A DNA stretch of 64,000 nucleotides from Rhizobium sp. 9140 (GCF_900067135.1 NZ_FJUR01000001.1:2297501-2361500); one strand, 5' to 3'. Counted from the first letter of the stretch, positions 27,533 through 38,407 are shown. Program-made: numbers and translations. The notes: generated from the sequence alone by a model not told the origin.

Positions 27533-29383
27533 TCAGGCGCGAACCCGGACATAGGAGCCCGGAGCTTCTTCGATCGAGTTCATCGAGCCGCCCGTTCGTC
27601 GGGCAGGAACCCGCTGGCCATCGAGCGAGACCACCCAGTCATGCCAGTTCGGCCACCACGAGCCCGATGTTTCCTTGGCGCTCGCGATCCAGTCTTCCAG
27701 TTCTCCGACCGGCGGGCCGCCCGTCCAGAACTGGTACTTCCGCTTGTCCGGCGGATTGACCACGCCGGCGATGTGGCCGGAACCGGACAGGACATAGGTG
27801 ACCTCGCCGCCGAAGGCGCCGCTGCCGAGAAAGACGGATTTCGCCGGCGCGATATGATCTTCCCGCGTCGCGAGGTTGTAGACGGGGATCGTCACGTCCT
27901 TGAGCGATAGCGTCTTGCCCGCAAGCACCATCTCGCCGCGGCTGAGTTTGTTTTCGAGGTAGCAATTCCGCAGGTAGAACGAGTGGTTCGCCGCCGGCAT
28001 GCGGGTCGAATCGGCGTTCCAATAGAGAAGGTCGAAGGCCGAGGGCTCGACGCCCTTCAGGTAGTTGTTGACGAAGTAGGGCCAGATCAGTTCGGAAGCG
28101 CGCAGCATGTTGAACGCAAGCGCCATGCTCGACCCTTCGAGATAACCTTTCTCGCTCATGCGCTTTTCGATCTGCGAAATCTGATCCTCATCGACGAACA
28201 CCTTCAGGTCGCCGGCATGGGTGAAATCGACCTGAGTCGTAAACAGGGTTGCGGACCGGATACGCCGGTCGCCTTCCTGCGCGTGCAGCGCAAGCGTCGC
28301 CGCGAGCAGCGTGCCACCGACGCAGTAGCCCACTGCATTGACCTCGTCTTCCCCCGTTGCATGCCTCACCGTGTCGAGCGCGAAGCCAATACCTTCGCGC
28401 GCATAGGATTCCCAATCCTTGGCCGCGTGGCGCTCGTCGGGGTTCACCCAGGAGATGACGAAAACCGTGTGGCCCTGGTCTACGGCCCATTTTATGAAGG
28501 ACTTCTGCGGATTGAGATCGAGAACGTAGAATTTGTTGATCCAGGGAGGGCAGATGAGGAGAGGGCGCTTCAGCACCGTTTCCGTCGTCGCATCGTACTG
28601 GATGACCTGACAGACGTCGCTTTGCGCCAGCACCTTGCCTGGCGTCAGCGCGATGTTCTCGCCGATCGCAAACTTGCTCGTGTCGCTCTGGCGCAGGCGC
28701 AAATCCCCCTTGCCGGAGAGAATGTCCTCGGCCAGCATTCGCATACCATTGACGAGATTGGCACCATTGGCGGCGACCGTCTCGCGGTAGAGCTGCGGAT
28801 TGGTCGCAATGAAGTTGGACGGGGAAAGGGCCTCCGTGACCTGCCGAACATAGAAGGCGGCCTTGTGGCGCGTGTGCTCGTCCAGTCCCTGCGTCTGCGT
28901 CACCATCTTCTCCGCCCAATCGGAGAGGACGAGATAGGCCTGCCGCAACATGTCGAAGAAGGGGTTGGCGACCCAGTCGGGGTCGGCGAAGCGCTTGTCG
29001 CGCAATGGCTCGGCTGCCGGCGTCTCGCTTGGCGGTATGTCGAGGCCGCTGACTTTCTGCAGGCTGCGCGTCCACATACCCATCATGCTGGTCATCAGAT
29101 GCGTCTGCGCCTCGAAGGATCGGCGAGGATCCGACATCCAGTACTCGGAAACCTTGGAGAGGGTCTTCACGAGATCCGTCATCGGATCGGCGATCGTATC
29201 GACCTTCTCGCCGCTTTCGCGCGGCGCAAGCCAGGCGGACGCGGCCTTGCCCACATGCTCCAGCGAGCGGGCAAGGTTGACGGTCAGCGCCTCGGGATCC
29301 TTGATCAGATAGGCTTCGACCGCTTTGGCGTCGAAACCCGGAAAAGCGCGTCCGCCGTTGCCGGTCGTCTTGTCGTCTCCCAC
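27533..29383 (-). CDS. phaC: class I poly(3-hydroxyalkanoate) synthase
   Basis: Polymerises hydroxyacyl-CoA into PHB storage granules. From GTG 29383 the protein is 616 residues, near the class I norm. The catalytic triad is seen as Cys354 in the lipase-like box GYCVGG, Asp509 in TREDHIAP, and His537 in GSGHIAG. The conserved PPWINKFYVLDL segment is near residue 279. The frame is open to 29497, but GGGAGG lies 5 bases before GTG 29383, and the longer N-terminus has no family match in my reading, so the GTG is chosen. phaA and phaB are not in the window. Confidence 0.95.
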   Translation of the reverse strand: MGDDKTTGNGGRAFPGFDAKAVEAYLIKDPEALTVNLARSLEHVGKAASAWLAPRESGEKVDTIADPMTDLVKTLSKVSEYWMSDPRRSFEAQTHLMTSMMGMWTRSLQKVSGLDIPPSETPAAEPLRDKRFADPDWVANPFFDMLRQAYLVLSDWAEKMVTQTQGLDEHTRHKAAFYVRQVTEALSPSNFIATNPQLYRETVAANGANLVNGMRMLAEDILSGKGDLRLRQSDTSKFAIGENIALTPGKVLAQSDVCQVIQYDATTETVLKRPLLICPPWINKFYVLDLNPQKSFIKWAVDQGHTVFVISWVNPDERHAAKDWESYAREGIGFALDTVRHATGEDEVNAVGYCVGGTLLAATLALHAQEGDRRIRSATLFTTQVDFTHAGDLKVFVDEDQISQIEKRMSEKGYLEGSSMALAFNMLRASELIWPYFVNNYLKGVEPSAFDLLYWNADSTRMPAANHSFYLRNCYLENKLSRGEMVLAGKTLSLKDVTIPVYNLATREDHIAPAKSVFLGSGAFGGEVTYVLSGSGHIAGVVNPPDKRKYQFWTGGPPVGELEDWIASAKETSGSWWPNWHDWVVSLDGQRVPARRTGGSMNSIEEAPGSYVRVRA

Positions 29384-29529
29384 CAAATCCTCCCGCCATA
29401 TCTCTTTGTTTTGGCTTTTTACATTCTGCCGGAATATCACTACAAGTGCCAGCGGATGTTGCCATGCGGGGCCGGGAAGCGCCACGCACATCGGCAACCA
29501 CCGGACGATCTGGGTTATAGAGGGATGCC

Positions 29530-29880
29530 ATGAAATTGCTGTCGGGACATTCGATGCTGCGCATTGCGGCGATCAGCGCGCTCTGCGCCACTGCCGTCGG
29601 CTGCACGACTCCTCAGGCAGATCGTACGCCGGCATATACCTCCACGATGGCGCGCCCGGTGCCGACGGATGTCTATCCGCGCATCGAGGGTAAGCTCTCC
29701 GCCGCAGCGCCGCAAATGACGAACGAGGAGGCCACAAGTGTTTCGACGCGCCTGAGCGCACTCTCGGCCCGCCGCGCATCCGGCGCGATCTCCGAGGCGG
29801 AATACCGTCGCCGGCTCGCCGAACTGAACGCGCTCGCCGAACATCATGGTGCCGACACGCTCAACGAGATTCGCAATTAA
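29530..29880 (+). CDS. small lipoprotein of unknown function
   Basis: 116 residues with a lipoprotein signal (LRIAAISALCATAVGC), lipobox Cys near residue 25, then a helical domain rich in Ala, Arg and Glu with a SHOCT-like pattern near the end (GAISEAEYRRRLAELNAL). It is divergent from phaC. No enzyme signature. It is probably a real gene because of the clean signal peptide and normal codon use. Confidence 0.7.
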   Translation: MKLLSGHSMLRIAAISALCATAVGCTTPQADRTPAYTSTMARPVPTDVYPRIEGKLSAAAPQMTNEEATSVSTRLSALSARRASGAISEAEYRRRLAELNALAEHHGADTLNEIRN

Positions 29881-30191
29881 GGCTTGCCTTTCGAGCCGTT
29901 TGGACGCAAAGCCAGAACCTCGACCAAGGGGTGGATCAGGCGTTTTCATGAGACGTTTCCGGTCGTGCTGCAGCGTTGCAGGCCGTAGAATACGTCCGGC
30001 GATGTTTGCAGATCTCTCCTGTCGTCGTGTTTCCGGTGCGCTGACAGAAACGCCAGCTTCGGAAAGGGTGCGACGGTCATACTGCTGAAGAACGCGCCAT
30101 CATTTTGCCGATGCGCTGGTTACATTACATCAAAGAGAACGCCCCCACGCGCGTCCGGCCGGACGCAGGCGTTCTGAACAAGGTCAGAGAG
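29881..30191. other. intergenic region, no gene seen
   Basis: 311 bases before the aminotransferase gene. I find no convincing ORF, RNA gene or terminator. A 46-codon frame starting at 29949 has no coding character. The aminotransferase promoter should be here. Confidence 0.4.
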
Positions 30192-31409
30192 ATGGAAGAG
30201 TTTCATAAAGTCCGGCGTCTGCCGCCCTACGTCTTCGAACAGGTCAATCGCCTGAAGGCGAGCGCGCGAGCGGGCGGCGCCGACATTATCGATCTCGGCA
30301 TGGGCAATCCCGATCTTCCGACGCCTCAGGCCATCGTGGACAAGCTCTGCGAGGTCGTGCGCGATCCGCGCACCCATCGCTATTCCTCTTCCAAGGGCAT
30401 TCCCGGCCTTCGCCGGGCGCAGGCGGCCTATTACGCTCGTCGTTTCGGCGTGAAGCTCAATCCGGACACGCAGGTCGTCGCCACGCTCGGTTCCAAGGAA
30501 GGCTTCGCCAACATGGCGCAGGCCATCACGGCGCCCGGCGATGTCGTGCTCTGCCCGAACCCGACCTACCCGATCCACGCCTTCGGCTTCCTGATGACCG
30601 GCGGCGTCATCCGCTCCATCTCGGTGGAGCCGGACGATACGTTCTTTCCGCCACTGGAACGGGCGATCAAGCATTCGATCCCGAAGCCCATCGCGCTGAT
30701 CATCAACTATCCGTCCAACCCGACGGCGCATGTGGCAACGCTCGATTTCTACAAGGACGTCGTCGCCTTCGCCAAGCGCAACGACATCGTCATCCTGTCG
30801 GACCTCGCCTATTCCGAGATCTATTTCGGCGACACGCCGCCGCCGTCCGTTCTGGAAGTTCCCGGCGCGATGGATTGCACCGTCGAGTTCACCTCCATGT
30901 CGAAGACGTTCTCGATGCCCGGCTGGCGTATCGGCTTTGCCGTCGGCAATGAGCGCCTGATATCGGCTCTGACGCGTGTGAAGTCCTATCTCGACTACGG
31001 CGCCTTCACGCCGATTCAGGTGGCGGCCACACACGCGTTAAATGGCGATGGCTCCGACATTTCAGAAGTCCGCGCCGTCTACAAGCGCCGCCGCGACGTG
31101 CTGGTCGAGAGCTTCGGCAAGGCCGGTTTCGAGGTGCCGCCGCCGGAAGCGACGATGTTTGCATGGGCCAAGATCCCGGAGAAATTCCGGCATCTCGGCT
31201 CGCTCGAATTTTCCAAGCTGCTCGTAGAGAAGGCCGACATTGCGGTTGCCCCCGGTATCGGCTTCGGTGAGATGGGCGACGACTACGTCCGCATCGCGCT
31301 GGTCGAGAACGAGCACCGTATTCGTCAGGCGGCACGGAACCTGAAGAAGTTCCTGTCCACCGCCGACGACACGCTGCACAACGTGATTTCGCTCAACGCC
31401 CGCCGCTAG
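30192..31409 (+). CDS. class I/II PLP aminotransferase, AlaC-like
   Basis: 405 residues, fold type I aminotransferase. Visible motifs: DLGMGNPDLPTPQ near residue 39, the NYPSNPTAHVA site, the SDLAYSEIYF segment, and the PLP lysine in the block EFTSMSKTFSMPGWRIGF near residue 240. It resembles alanine aminotransferase AlaC and the enzymes often called LL-diaminopimelate aminotransferase in rhizobia; substrate cannot be fixed from sequence. The frame is open back to 30105, but ATG 30192 (MEEFHKVRRLPPYVF) is the family N-terminus. hom follows 86 bases downstream. Confidence 0.9.
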   Translation: MEEFHKVRRLPPYVFEQVNRLKASARAGGADIIDLGMGNPDLPTPQAIVDKLCEVVRDPRTHRYSSSKGIPGLRRAQAAYYARRFGVKLNPDTQVVATLGSKEGFANMAQAITAPGDVVLCPNPTYPIHAFGFLMTGGVIRSISVEPDDTFFPPLERAIKHSIPKPIALIINYPSNPTAHVATLDFYKDVVAFAKRNDIVILSDLAYSEIYFGDTPPPSVLEVPGAMDCTVEFTSMSKTFSMPGWRIGFAVGNERLISALTRVKSYLDYGAFTPIQVAATHALNGDGSDISEVRAVYKRRRDVLVESFGKAGFEVPPPEATMFAWAKIPEKFRHLGSLEFSKLLVEKADIAVAPGIGFGEMGDDYVRIALVENEHRIRQAARNLKKFLSTADDTLHNVISLNARR

Positions 31410-31446
31410 GGGTTCGCGTCGCGATCGGCAATCGAAAACACCTCTT

Positions 31447-31466
31447 CCCGCCGCAGCGTCGGCGGG
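31447..31466 (+). terminator. hairpin between the aminotransferase and hom
   Basis: Arms CCCGCCG and CGGCGGG with loop CAGCGT, then ACAATTTT. A weak terminator or attenuator of the aminotransferase transcript, 37 bases after its stop. Confidence 0.5.
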
Positions 31467-31495
31467 ACAATTTTCAGACAGTAGGGATGATGAGT

Positions 31496-32821
<1,326 letters not shown>

Positions 32822-32884
32822 TATCGCCGCCGCCTCGTCCGCACTGTCGGCCGCGCGGCCCTTGCCAGACGGGAACGGGCGCGC

Positions 32885-34687
32885 ATGAGCGAATTTCCGG
32901 ATCCGGTTCCGCGCGCGTTCCTTGGCGTCGAGACGTCGGTTACCGGCCAGAGGTGGGTGTCACGGCTGGATCAGGCGGGCCAGAACCGGGCGCTGGCGAT
33001 CAGCCAGGTCCACGGACTTCCCGATCTGATTTCGCGCGTTCTTGCGGGGCGGGGCGTCCAGCAGGAGGATGCGGTCGCCTTCCTCGACCCCACCATCCGC
33101 AGGCTGATGCCGGACCCCGACACGCTGACCGACTGCCGGAAAGCGGCGGTCCGCATCGCCGACGCGATCGCGAGCCGGCAGCGCGTCGCGATCTTCGGCG
33201 ACTACGACGTCGATGGCGCGGCGTCATCCGCCATTCTCTATCGCCTGCTCGTTCATTTCGGCGTCACGGCGGAAATCTACATTCCCGACCGGATCTTCGA
33301 AGGCTACGGCCCGAACCCGGGCGCCATCGACAAGCTGATCGATAACGGTGCGGGTTTGATCGTCACGGTCGATTGCGGCTCGACCAGCCACGAATCGCTG
33401 CAACGCGCGCGGGAGCGCGGCATCGACGTCGTCGTCATCGACCACCACCAAGTCTCCGGCGAACTGCCGCCGACCGTGGCGCTGGTGAATCCCAACCGGG
33501 AAGACGACCTTTCGGGGCAGGGGCATCTCTGCGCCGCCGGTGTCGTCATGCTGGTGCTCGTCAACCTGCTGCGTGTCCTGCGCGAGCGTGGCGACCTCAG
33601 AGCCGGCAGTTTCGATCTCCTGTCCCATCTCGACATCGTCGCCCTTGCGACCGTCTGCGACGTCGTGCCTTTGAAGGGTCTGAACCGGGCCTATGTCGTC
33701 AAGGGACTGATTGCCGCGCGCCACATGAAGAACCCCGGTCTCGCCGCACTCTTCCGCAAAGCCGGCCTCAGCGGCCCCGTCACGCCCTACCATTTCGGGT
33801 TTCTCGTCGGCCCGCGCATCAATGCCGGGGGGCGCATCGGAGATGCCGCTCTCGGCAGCCGTCTGCTGACGCTGGACGACACCAACGAGGCCGACGCCAT
33901 CGCGGCCCGTCTCGACGAACTGAACCGCGAGCGCCAGGCAATCGAGCAGGTGATGCTGATGGAGGCCCAAGCCGAGGCGCTGGCCGAGTACGGCAATGGC
34001 GACGGCGCCGCCGTGATCGTGACGGCGCGCGAAAACTGGCACCCCGGCATCGTCGGCCTGCTCGCGGCCCGTCTGAAGGAGAGCTTCCGCCGCCCGGCCT
34101 TCGCCATTTCCTTCGACCTCAATGGTCGTGGAACCGGCTCCGGCCGCTCGATCGCCGGTTTCGATATCGGCAAGGTCGTTCGTGCGGCGGTCGAAGAGGG
34201 GCTTCTGGTCAAGGGTGGCGGCCACGCCATGGCAGCGGGCCTGACCGTCGAGCGCGCCAATCTCGGGCGCCTACGCCACTTCCTCGAGGAGCGCGCTGCC
34301 CGCACGGTTCACGATCTGGTGGCCGCGGAAACCGTGAAGATCGATGGAGCACTCGCTGCCTCCGGCGCGACCATCGAGCTGATCGATCGGCTTGAGCAGG
34401 CGGGTCCCTACGGTTCCGGTCATCCGCAGCCGGTCTTCGCCATTCCTGCACACGGGGTGCGGGATGTTCGGCAGATCGGAACGGACCATGTGAAGGTGAC
34501 GCTGGAGGGGCAGGATGGCGCGCGACTCGATGCCATAGCCTTCCGCGCCTTCCAGACGCCTCTCGGCGACTTTCTTCTCGCCTCACGAGGAATGACCATC
34601 CATCTCGCTGGGAGCCTTTCGGCCGATATCTGGCAGGGTACGCGCCGGGTCCAGCTGCGCATTCTCGATGCTGCACGCGCCTTGTAG
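32885..34687 (+). CDS. recJ: single-stranded-DNA exonuclease RecJ
   Basis: 5'-3' exonuclease for recombination and repair, DHH phosphoesterase superfamily. 600 residues. The catalytic motifs are FGDYDVDGAASSAI near residue 106, DCGSTSHE, and VVVIDHHQVSGE (the DHH motif) near 180. The DHHA1 domain has KGGGHAMAAGLTV near 442. A C-terminal OB-fold region closes the protein. The first ATG in frame is used. Confidence 0.95.
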   Translation: MSEFPDPVPRAFLGVETSVTGQRWVSRLDQAGQNRALAISQVHGLPDLISRVLAGRGVQQEDAVAFLDPTIRRLMPDPDTLTDCRKAAVRIADAIASRQRVAIFGDYDVDGAASSAILYRLLVHFGVTAEIYIPDRIFEGYGPNPGAIDKLIDNGAGLIVTVDCGSTSHESLQRARERGIDVVVIDHHQVSGELPPTVALVNPNREDDLSGQGHLCAAGVVMLVLVNLLRVLRERGDLRAGSFDLLSHLDIVALATVCDVVPLKGLNRAYVVKGLIAARHMKNPGLAALFRKAGLSGPVTPYHFGFLVGPRINAGGRIGDAALGSRLLTLDDTNEADAIAARLDELNRERQAIEQVMLMEAQAEALAEYGNGDGAAVIVTARENWHPGIVGLLAARLKESFRRPAFAISFDLNGRGTGSGRSIAGFDIGKVVRAAVEEGLLVKGGGHAMAAGLTVERANLGRLRHFLEERAARTVHDLVAAETVKIDGALAASGATIELIDRLEQAGPYGSGHPQPVFAIPAHGVRDVRQIGTDHVKVTLEGQDGARLDAIAFRAFQTPLGDFLLASRGMTIHLAGSLSADIWQGTRRVQLRILDAARAL

Positions 34688-34756
34688 GCAGAGCATAGAC
34701 ATCGGAACGAACTCGGTGACGGTCGGCCGATTCAGCCTATCGCAACGCCGCGATAT

Positions 34757-34813
34757 CGCGTGATGACGTGCCCGGACAACGGGTCCTACACGTCCGTAAC
34801 ACCGTCATCGCGT
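34757..34813. other. possible structured RNA or terminator after recJ
   Basis: GATGACG (34762-34768) pairs with CGTCATC (34803-34809), and can extend with GU pairs on the outer side. Inside is a small hairpin, CCCG/CGGG with loop GACAA (34771-34783). AAAAATAGGG follows after 8 bases. It could be a branched terminator of recJ or a chance structure. Confidence 0.3.
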
Positions 34814-34839
34814 GGATCATAAAAATAGGGAAAGCCAGG

Positions 34840-34914
34840 TGGTACGCCCTAGGGGAGTCGAACCCCTCTTCCCAGAATGAAAATCTGGTGTCCTAACCGA
34901 TAGACGAAGGGCGC
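34840..34914 (-). tRNA. tRNA-Glu (anticodon TTC), copy 1
   Basis: 75 nt including encoded CCA (34840-34842). Acceptor GCGCCCT/AGGGCGT, anticodon loop TTTTCAT giving TTC, T-loop GTTCGACTC. The whole tRNA is identical to the one at 35091-35165. Confidence 0.96.
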
Positions 34915-35090
34915 ATTCGCTGGTGGCCGGCTTATAGGCTGAGGATCATCCGGAGGCAAGAGGAAAAACGCCGCAAGTCAAGAATTTCGTGACATGCGCT
35001 CAGGCGTATTTCCGACGCAATACCAACGCGATGCGCTGTAGCGCTAAAGCTTGAAATCAAAAGGAAAGGAGAGATGTTTTAACCGCAAAG

Positions 35091-35165
35091 TGGTACGCCC
35101 TAGGGGAGTCGAACCCCTCTTCCCAGAATGAAAATCTGGTGTCCTAACCGATAGACGAAGGGCGC
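35091..35165 (-). tRNA. tRNA-Glu (anticodon TTC), copy 2
   Basis: Identical over 75 nt to the copy at 34840-34914, including CCA. Flanking sequence is different beyond the gene, apart from a few bases, so the duplication is not recent or was restored by gene conversion. Confidence 0.96.
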
Positions 35166-35299
35166 AGTCGCTTTGCGGTGGGCGTCTTATAGTCAGCGGT
35201 TTTGGGGACCGCAAGCCGCAAATGTCATTTTGTCGTAAAAATATCATGGCTGTGGACGATGACAGAAAACGTTCAAAAAAAGTTTGTCAAATCAGCCGC

Positions 35300-36505
35300 T
35301 TATGCATCCCGCGGGCCGCAGGCCCAGTTCCAGTCGCGCCGCGGTCCGATGTCGATATGGACGGACTGGGTGTGGCAATACGTGCCCACGCCACCGCGCC
35401 CTTCGGACCCGCGCAGGAAGGTCGCGACATCCCACTTGCTGACGCCCGCCACCTGGATATCGGCCGCTTCGCAGGTCAAATGCCGGGACTGCGGCCGACC
35501 GCCCACCTTGATGTTGTGGCTGAGGCTACGCCGACCGGACGTCACGAGGACCTTCTTGCCGAAATGCCGCTCCACCGACTTCAGAATGTTCAACAACTGC
35601 GGTTTGAAGCAGCCGGTCTCCACCGTTTCCGTCTGTAGGAGGAGGCCGCTGGGCGCCAGGCGGGCGAGACCGGAGAGCGAGGCCATCTGGACCTTGGGGC
35701 TGTTGTCATCGTGATTCTCGGCCGTATCGTCCACCGTCGCAAACATCGATCGCGCGCGGATGCCGGGCAGGGCGGTATAGCTGAGCGCCGCTACCTGCTG
35801 CGGTGCCATGCCTGGAAGCGCCTTGTTATGAGCCGGCTTACCGGGTGCACCCATGTCGGCGCCGCCCCGGGACTTGCCGAACAGCCCAATCAGGGAGGAC
35901 GATCCCGGCGTTGCGTCAACCCTCTGCGGCACCGCCGCGGGCCTCAGGCTGGCCAGTGCAGCCTCGGCCGGCATCTCGTTCGTCGATGCAGGCGTTGCTG
36001 CGCCCTGGACCTGATAGCCGGCATCCGTGGACCGAAGCGGCAACGGTTGCGAGGATACGGGTGGCATTGCCTGACCCTGTGGGGCCGCGCGGAAAAGGCT
36101 TGCCGGCGACGACCCGCCGCCGGAAACGGGCGAGGCACCCGCCGTGCCGCCGACGGAGAAGATGCTGCTCGACGTGGCTTGCAGTCCTGTTCCCTGCATG
36201 ACGATAGCCCCCGGCTGCGCAGGCGCCAGCGGCTGTGAACTCTGCTGCGCAGCGGCTGGACGGCTTGAGGCTTGGTCGGTTGAAGATGTCGCGGAAGCTG
36301 GACCCGATGCGACGACCGGCACATCCGTTTCGCCGACGTCGGGCGCAATGATGCCTTCCGCCAGTTGTTCCGGAACCGGCTTCCCCGTCACGCAGCCCGT
36401 CAAAAGCAGTGCAGCGACCACCGCACAGCCAACGCTTGCGAGAAAGGGTTTGGACGAAGGGCCGTATCGCAACGCTACATCTCCCGAGCGACGGCCCCGA
36501 TCCAT
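35300..36505 (-). CDS. DUF882 (YcbK-like) M15-fold lipoprotein
   Basis: About 401 residues. A lipoprotein-like signal (ASVGCAVVAALLLTGC) precedes a long Ala/Pro/Ser-rich linker (about residues 40-270). The C-terminal DUF882 domain follows: SRHLTCEAADIQVAG gives the H and D of the M15-type Zn site, and HIDIG the last His. A murein-acting peptidase is the family expectation. The start is uncertain: ATG 36505 is used; the frame is open to 36613, and TTG 36472 has a GGAG 8 bases upstream and would give a compact 27-residue signal peptide. Confidence 0.8.
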   Translation of the reverse strand: MDRGRRSGDVALRYGPSSKPFLASVGCAVVAALLLTGCVTGKPVPEQLAEGIIAPDVGETDVPVVASGPASATSSTDQASSRPAAAQQSSQPLAPAQPGAIVMQGTGLQATSSSIFSVGGTAGASPVSGGGSSPASLFRAAPQGQAMPPVSSQPLPLRSTDAGYQVQGAATPASTNEMPAEAALASLRPAAVPQRVDATPGSSSLIGLFGKSRGGADMGAPGKPAHNKALPGMAPQQVAALSYTALPGIRARSMFATVDDTAENHDDNSPKVQMASLSGLARLAPSGLLLQTETVETGCFKPQLLNILKSVERHFGKKVLVTSGRRSLSHNIKVGGRPQSRHLTCEAADIQVAGVSKWDVATFLRGSEGRGGVGTYCHTQSVHIDIGPRRDWNWACGPRDA

Positions 36506-36677
36506 CGCAAGGGGCAGGGCCGCGCCATCATGGCCGATGCCCGAAAACCGTATGTCCGGGCAGATCTCGAGGGAGAGATATGCGCCAGCCCCGTTGCGTG
36601 GAGCTTGCGCCATGACCCTGCGGAGGTGGACCCTCGTCGCAGAGCGTCTTCAACATGCGGCGGTTACGCGTAAGCGA

Positions 36678-37118
36678 TCACCAGGCGCCGGTGTTTTCCA
36701 TTGATGACCACGGCTCCTGCGGCGCGAGCGGCTCGCCTTTCTGCAGAATCTCGATGGAGATCCCGTCCGGGGAGCGAACGAAGGCCATATTGCCGTCGCG
36801 GGGTGGACGGTTGATGGTCACGCCGGCATCCATCAGCTTCTGGCAGATGGCATAGACATCATCGACCTCGTAGGCGAGATGGCCGAAATTGCGACCGCCC
36901 GTGTAATCCTCCGTGTCCCAGTTGTAGGTCAGCTCAAGGCACGGGGACAGCCGCGACTGCGCGTGATCCACGTCGCCGGGCGCGGCCAGGAAGACCAGCG
37001 TAAAGCGCCCCTTTTCATTTTCCGTGCGGCGCACCTCTTGCAGTCCGAACAGTGTGCCGTAAAAATGCAGTGCCTGATCAAGGTCCTTAACCCGAACCAT
37101 GGTGTGCAGATAGCGCAT
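36678..37118 (-). CDS. gloA: lactoylglutathione lyase (glyoxalase I)
   Basis: Detoxifies methylglyoxal as its glutathione hemithioacetal. 146 residues, one VOC fold. The four metal ligands are visible: His5 in [10 protein letters not shown], Glu in CLELTYNW, His in [11 protein letters not shown], Glu in [11 protein letters not shown] 37118 gives the family start; the open frame goes on to 37145. It is divergent from the cold-shock gene. Confidence 0.95.
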   Translation of the reverse strand: MRYLHTMVRVKDLDQALHFYGTLFGLQEVRRTENEKGRFTLVFLAAPGDVDHAQSRLSPCLELTYNWDTEDYTGGRNFGHLAYEVDDVYAICQKLMDAGVTINRPPRDGNMAFVRSPDGISIEILQKGEPLAPQEPWSSMENTGAW

Positions 37119-37314
37119 GAAAGCCCTCTCTCCTGTTGTTATCACTCCTATCTAGCGCTGCGCCAGCCAGACACAAGGCTGGAGTCATAGCTTACCGAAA
37201 GCGGCAAATTTCGTCCTTAGGGCTTGCCCAAAAGCGGCGGGACGATGTTATTCTGATGCTCAAGAATCAGTTAACCGCAGCAATCGTGATGCGTATTCGA
37301 GGGGCTGGCATATA

Positions 37315-37893
37315 ATGGTGGACAGGATTTCGGCGAAAGATGTCGCACCAGATGAAGATTTCGGCGGTGACGCGCTCGATCTGATCGAGATCACCGGTGT
37401 TATCAAGTGGTTCGACGTCGCCAAGGGCTTCGGATTCATTATTCCGGATAATGGCATGCACGACGTTCTTCTGCATGTGACCTGCCTGCGCCGCGATGGC
37501 TACCAGACGGTTCTGGAAGGTGCGCGCATCGTCGCGCTGATCCAGAAGCGCGATCGGGGATACCAGGCCTTTCGCATTCTCTCGATGGATCAATCGACTG
37601 CCATCCACCCTTCGCAACTGCCGCCCGTGAAGACCCACGTTCAGGTGACACCCACCAGCGGGCTTGAGCGCGTGCTCGTGAAGTGGTTCAACCGCACCAA
37701 GGGCTTTGGCTTCCTGACGCGTGGCGACGGCACGGAGGACATCTTCATACATATGGAAACCCTGCGGCGCTTTGGTCTCACCGAGTTGCGCCCCGGCCAG
37801 ACGGTGCTCGTGCGTTTCGGCGATGGCGACAAGGGCCTGATGGCCGCGGAAATACATCCCGACGTGCCCGCACCCGCCGGCCGCGCGCATTGA
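37315..37893 (+). CDS. protein with two cold-shock domains
   Basis: 192 residues with two CSDs in tandem: the first at about 25-90 (GVIKWFDVAKGFGFIIPD, RNP1 KGFGFII, RNP2-like VLLHVT) and the second at about 118-182 (RVLVKWFNRTKGFGFLTRGD, IFIHME). Single CSD proteins are about 70 residues; the double form is usual in Rhizobiales. It likely binds single-stranded RNA or DNA. The start ATG 37315 has AGGGG 11 bases before it. DUF192 follows 10 bases after the stop, so the two are probably co-transcribed. Confidence 0.92.
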   Translation: MVDRISAKDVAPDEDFGGDALDLIEITGVIKWFDVAKGFGFIIPDNGMHDVLLHVTCLRRDGYQTVLEGARIVALIQKRDRGYQAFRILSMDQSTAIHPSQLPPVKTHVQVTPTSGLERVLVKWFNRTKGFGFLTRGDGTEDIFIHMETLRRFGLTELRPGQTVLVRFGDGDKGLMAAEIHPDVPAPAGRAH

Positions 37894-37903
37894 CGGACGT
37901 CAC

Positions 37904-38392
37904 ATGCTAAGCCTGCGCCAGGCTGCACGCCGCAGCATTCTCATGGCCGGTATGCTGCTGGCGGCAGTACCTTCCTATGCCGCGGACGTAACGTTCGAGA
38001 AGGCGCAGTTGACGATCGCCACGACCGACGGCAAGATGCATACCTTCACCGTGGAACTCGCGCTCGACAGCAACCAGCGCGCCCAGGGCCTGATGTTCCG
38101 CCGCGAAATGCCCGCCGATCACGGCATGGTCTTCGACTTCGGCCAGACGCGTCAGGTGATGATGTGGATGAAGAACACGTTTCTTTCACTGGACATGCTG
38201 TTCGTTTCGAAAGACGGCAAGGTGGAAACCATCCATGAAAACGCCGTCCCGCACTCCGAATCCATCATCGACTCCCGCGTCCCCGTCGCCTATGTCGTCG
38301 AACTGAACGCAGGCGTGGCAAAGACCTTGTCGATCACCCCCGGCGCTCGCGTCGTGCTGCCATCGCAGCTTCCGGCAGCCAAGCCGGATTGA
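37904..38392 (+). CDS. DUF192-family secreted protein
   Basis: 162 residues with a signal peptide (about 1-27, cleavage near SYA-AD) and one DUF192 domain: QGLMFRREMP, VMMWMKNTFLSLDMLFV, and the closing YVVELNAG. The family is common and its function not known. It overlaps no neighbour but follows the cold-shock gene closely. Confidence 0.88.
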   Translation: MLSLRQAARRSILMAGMLLAAVPSYAADVTFEKAQLTIATTDGKMHTFTVELALDSNQRAQGLMFRREMPADHGMVFDFGQTRQVMMWMKNTFLSLDMLFVSKDGKVETIHENAVPHSESIIDSRVPVAYVVELNAGVAKTLSITPGARVVLPSQLPAAKPD

Positions 38393-38407
38393 TGGGTGGA
38401 GCCCATC
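38391..38407 (+). terminator. hairpin at the end of the DUF192 gene
   Basis: GATGGG and CCCATC with loop TGGAG, overlapping the last base of the stop codon and followed by GAGGGTTTCTC. Short and lacking a T-tract; weak. Confidence 0.3.

Noticed and set aside
29384..29497. Longer N-terminus for phaC
   Set aside because: The upstream 38 codons do not resemble PhaC, and a good GGGAGG site precedes GTG 29383.
27983..29533. A 516-codon frame opposite phaC
   Set aside because: Antisense to phaC, whose catalytic triad is intact.
34840..35165. Direct repeats flanking a mobile element
   Set aside because: The repeats are the two tRNA-Glu genes; the 176 bases between them hold no element.
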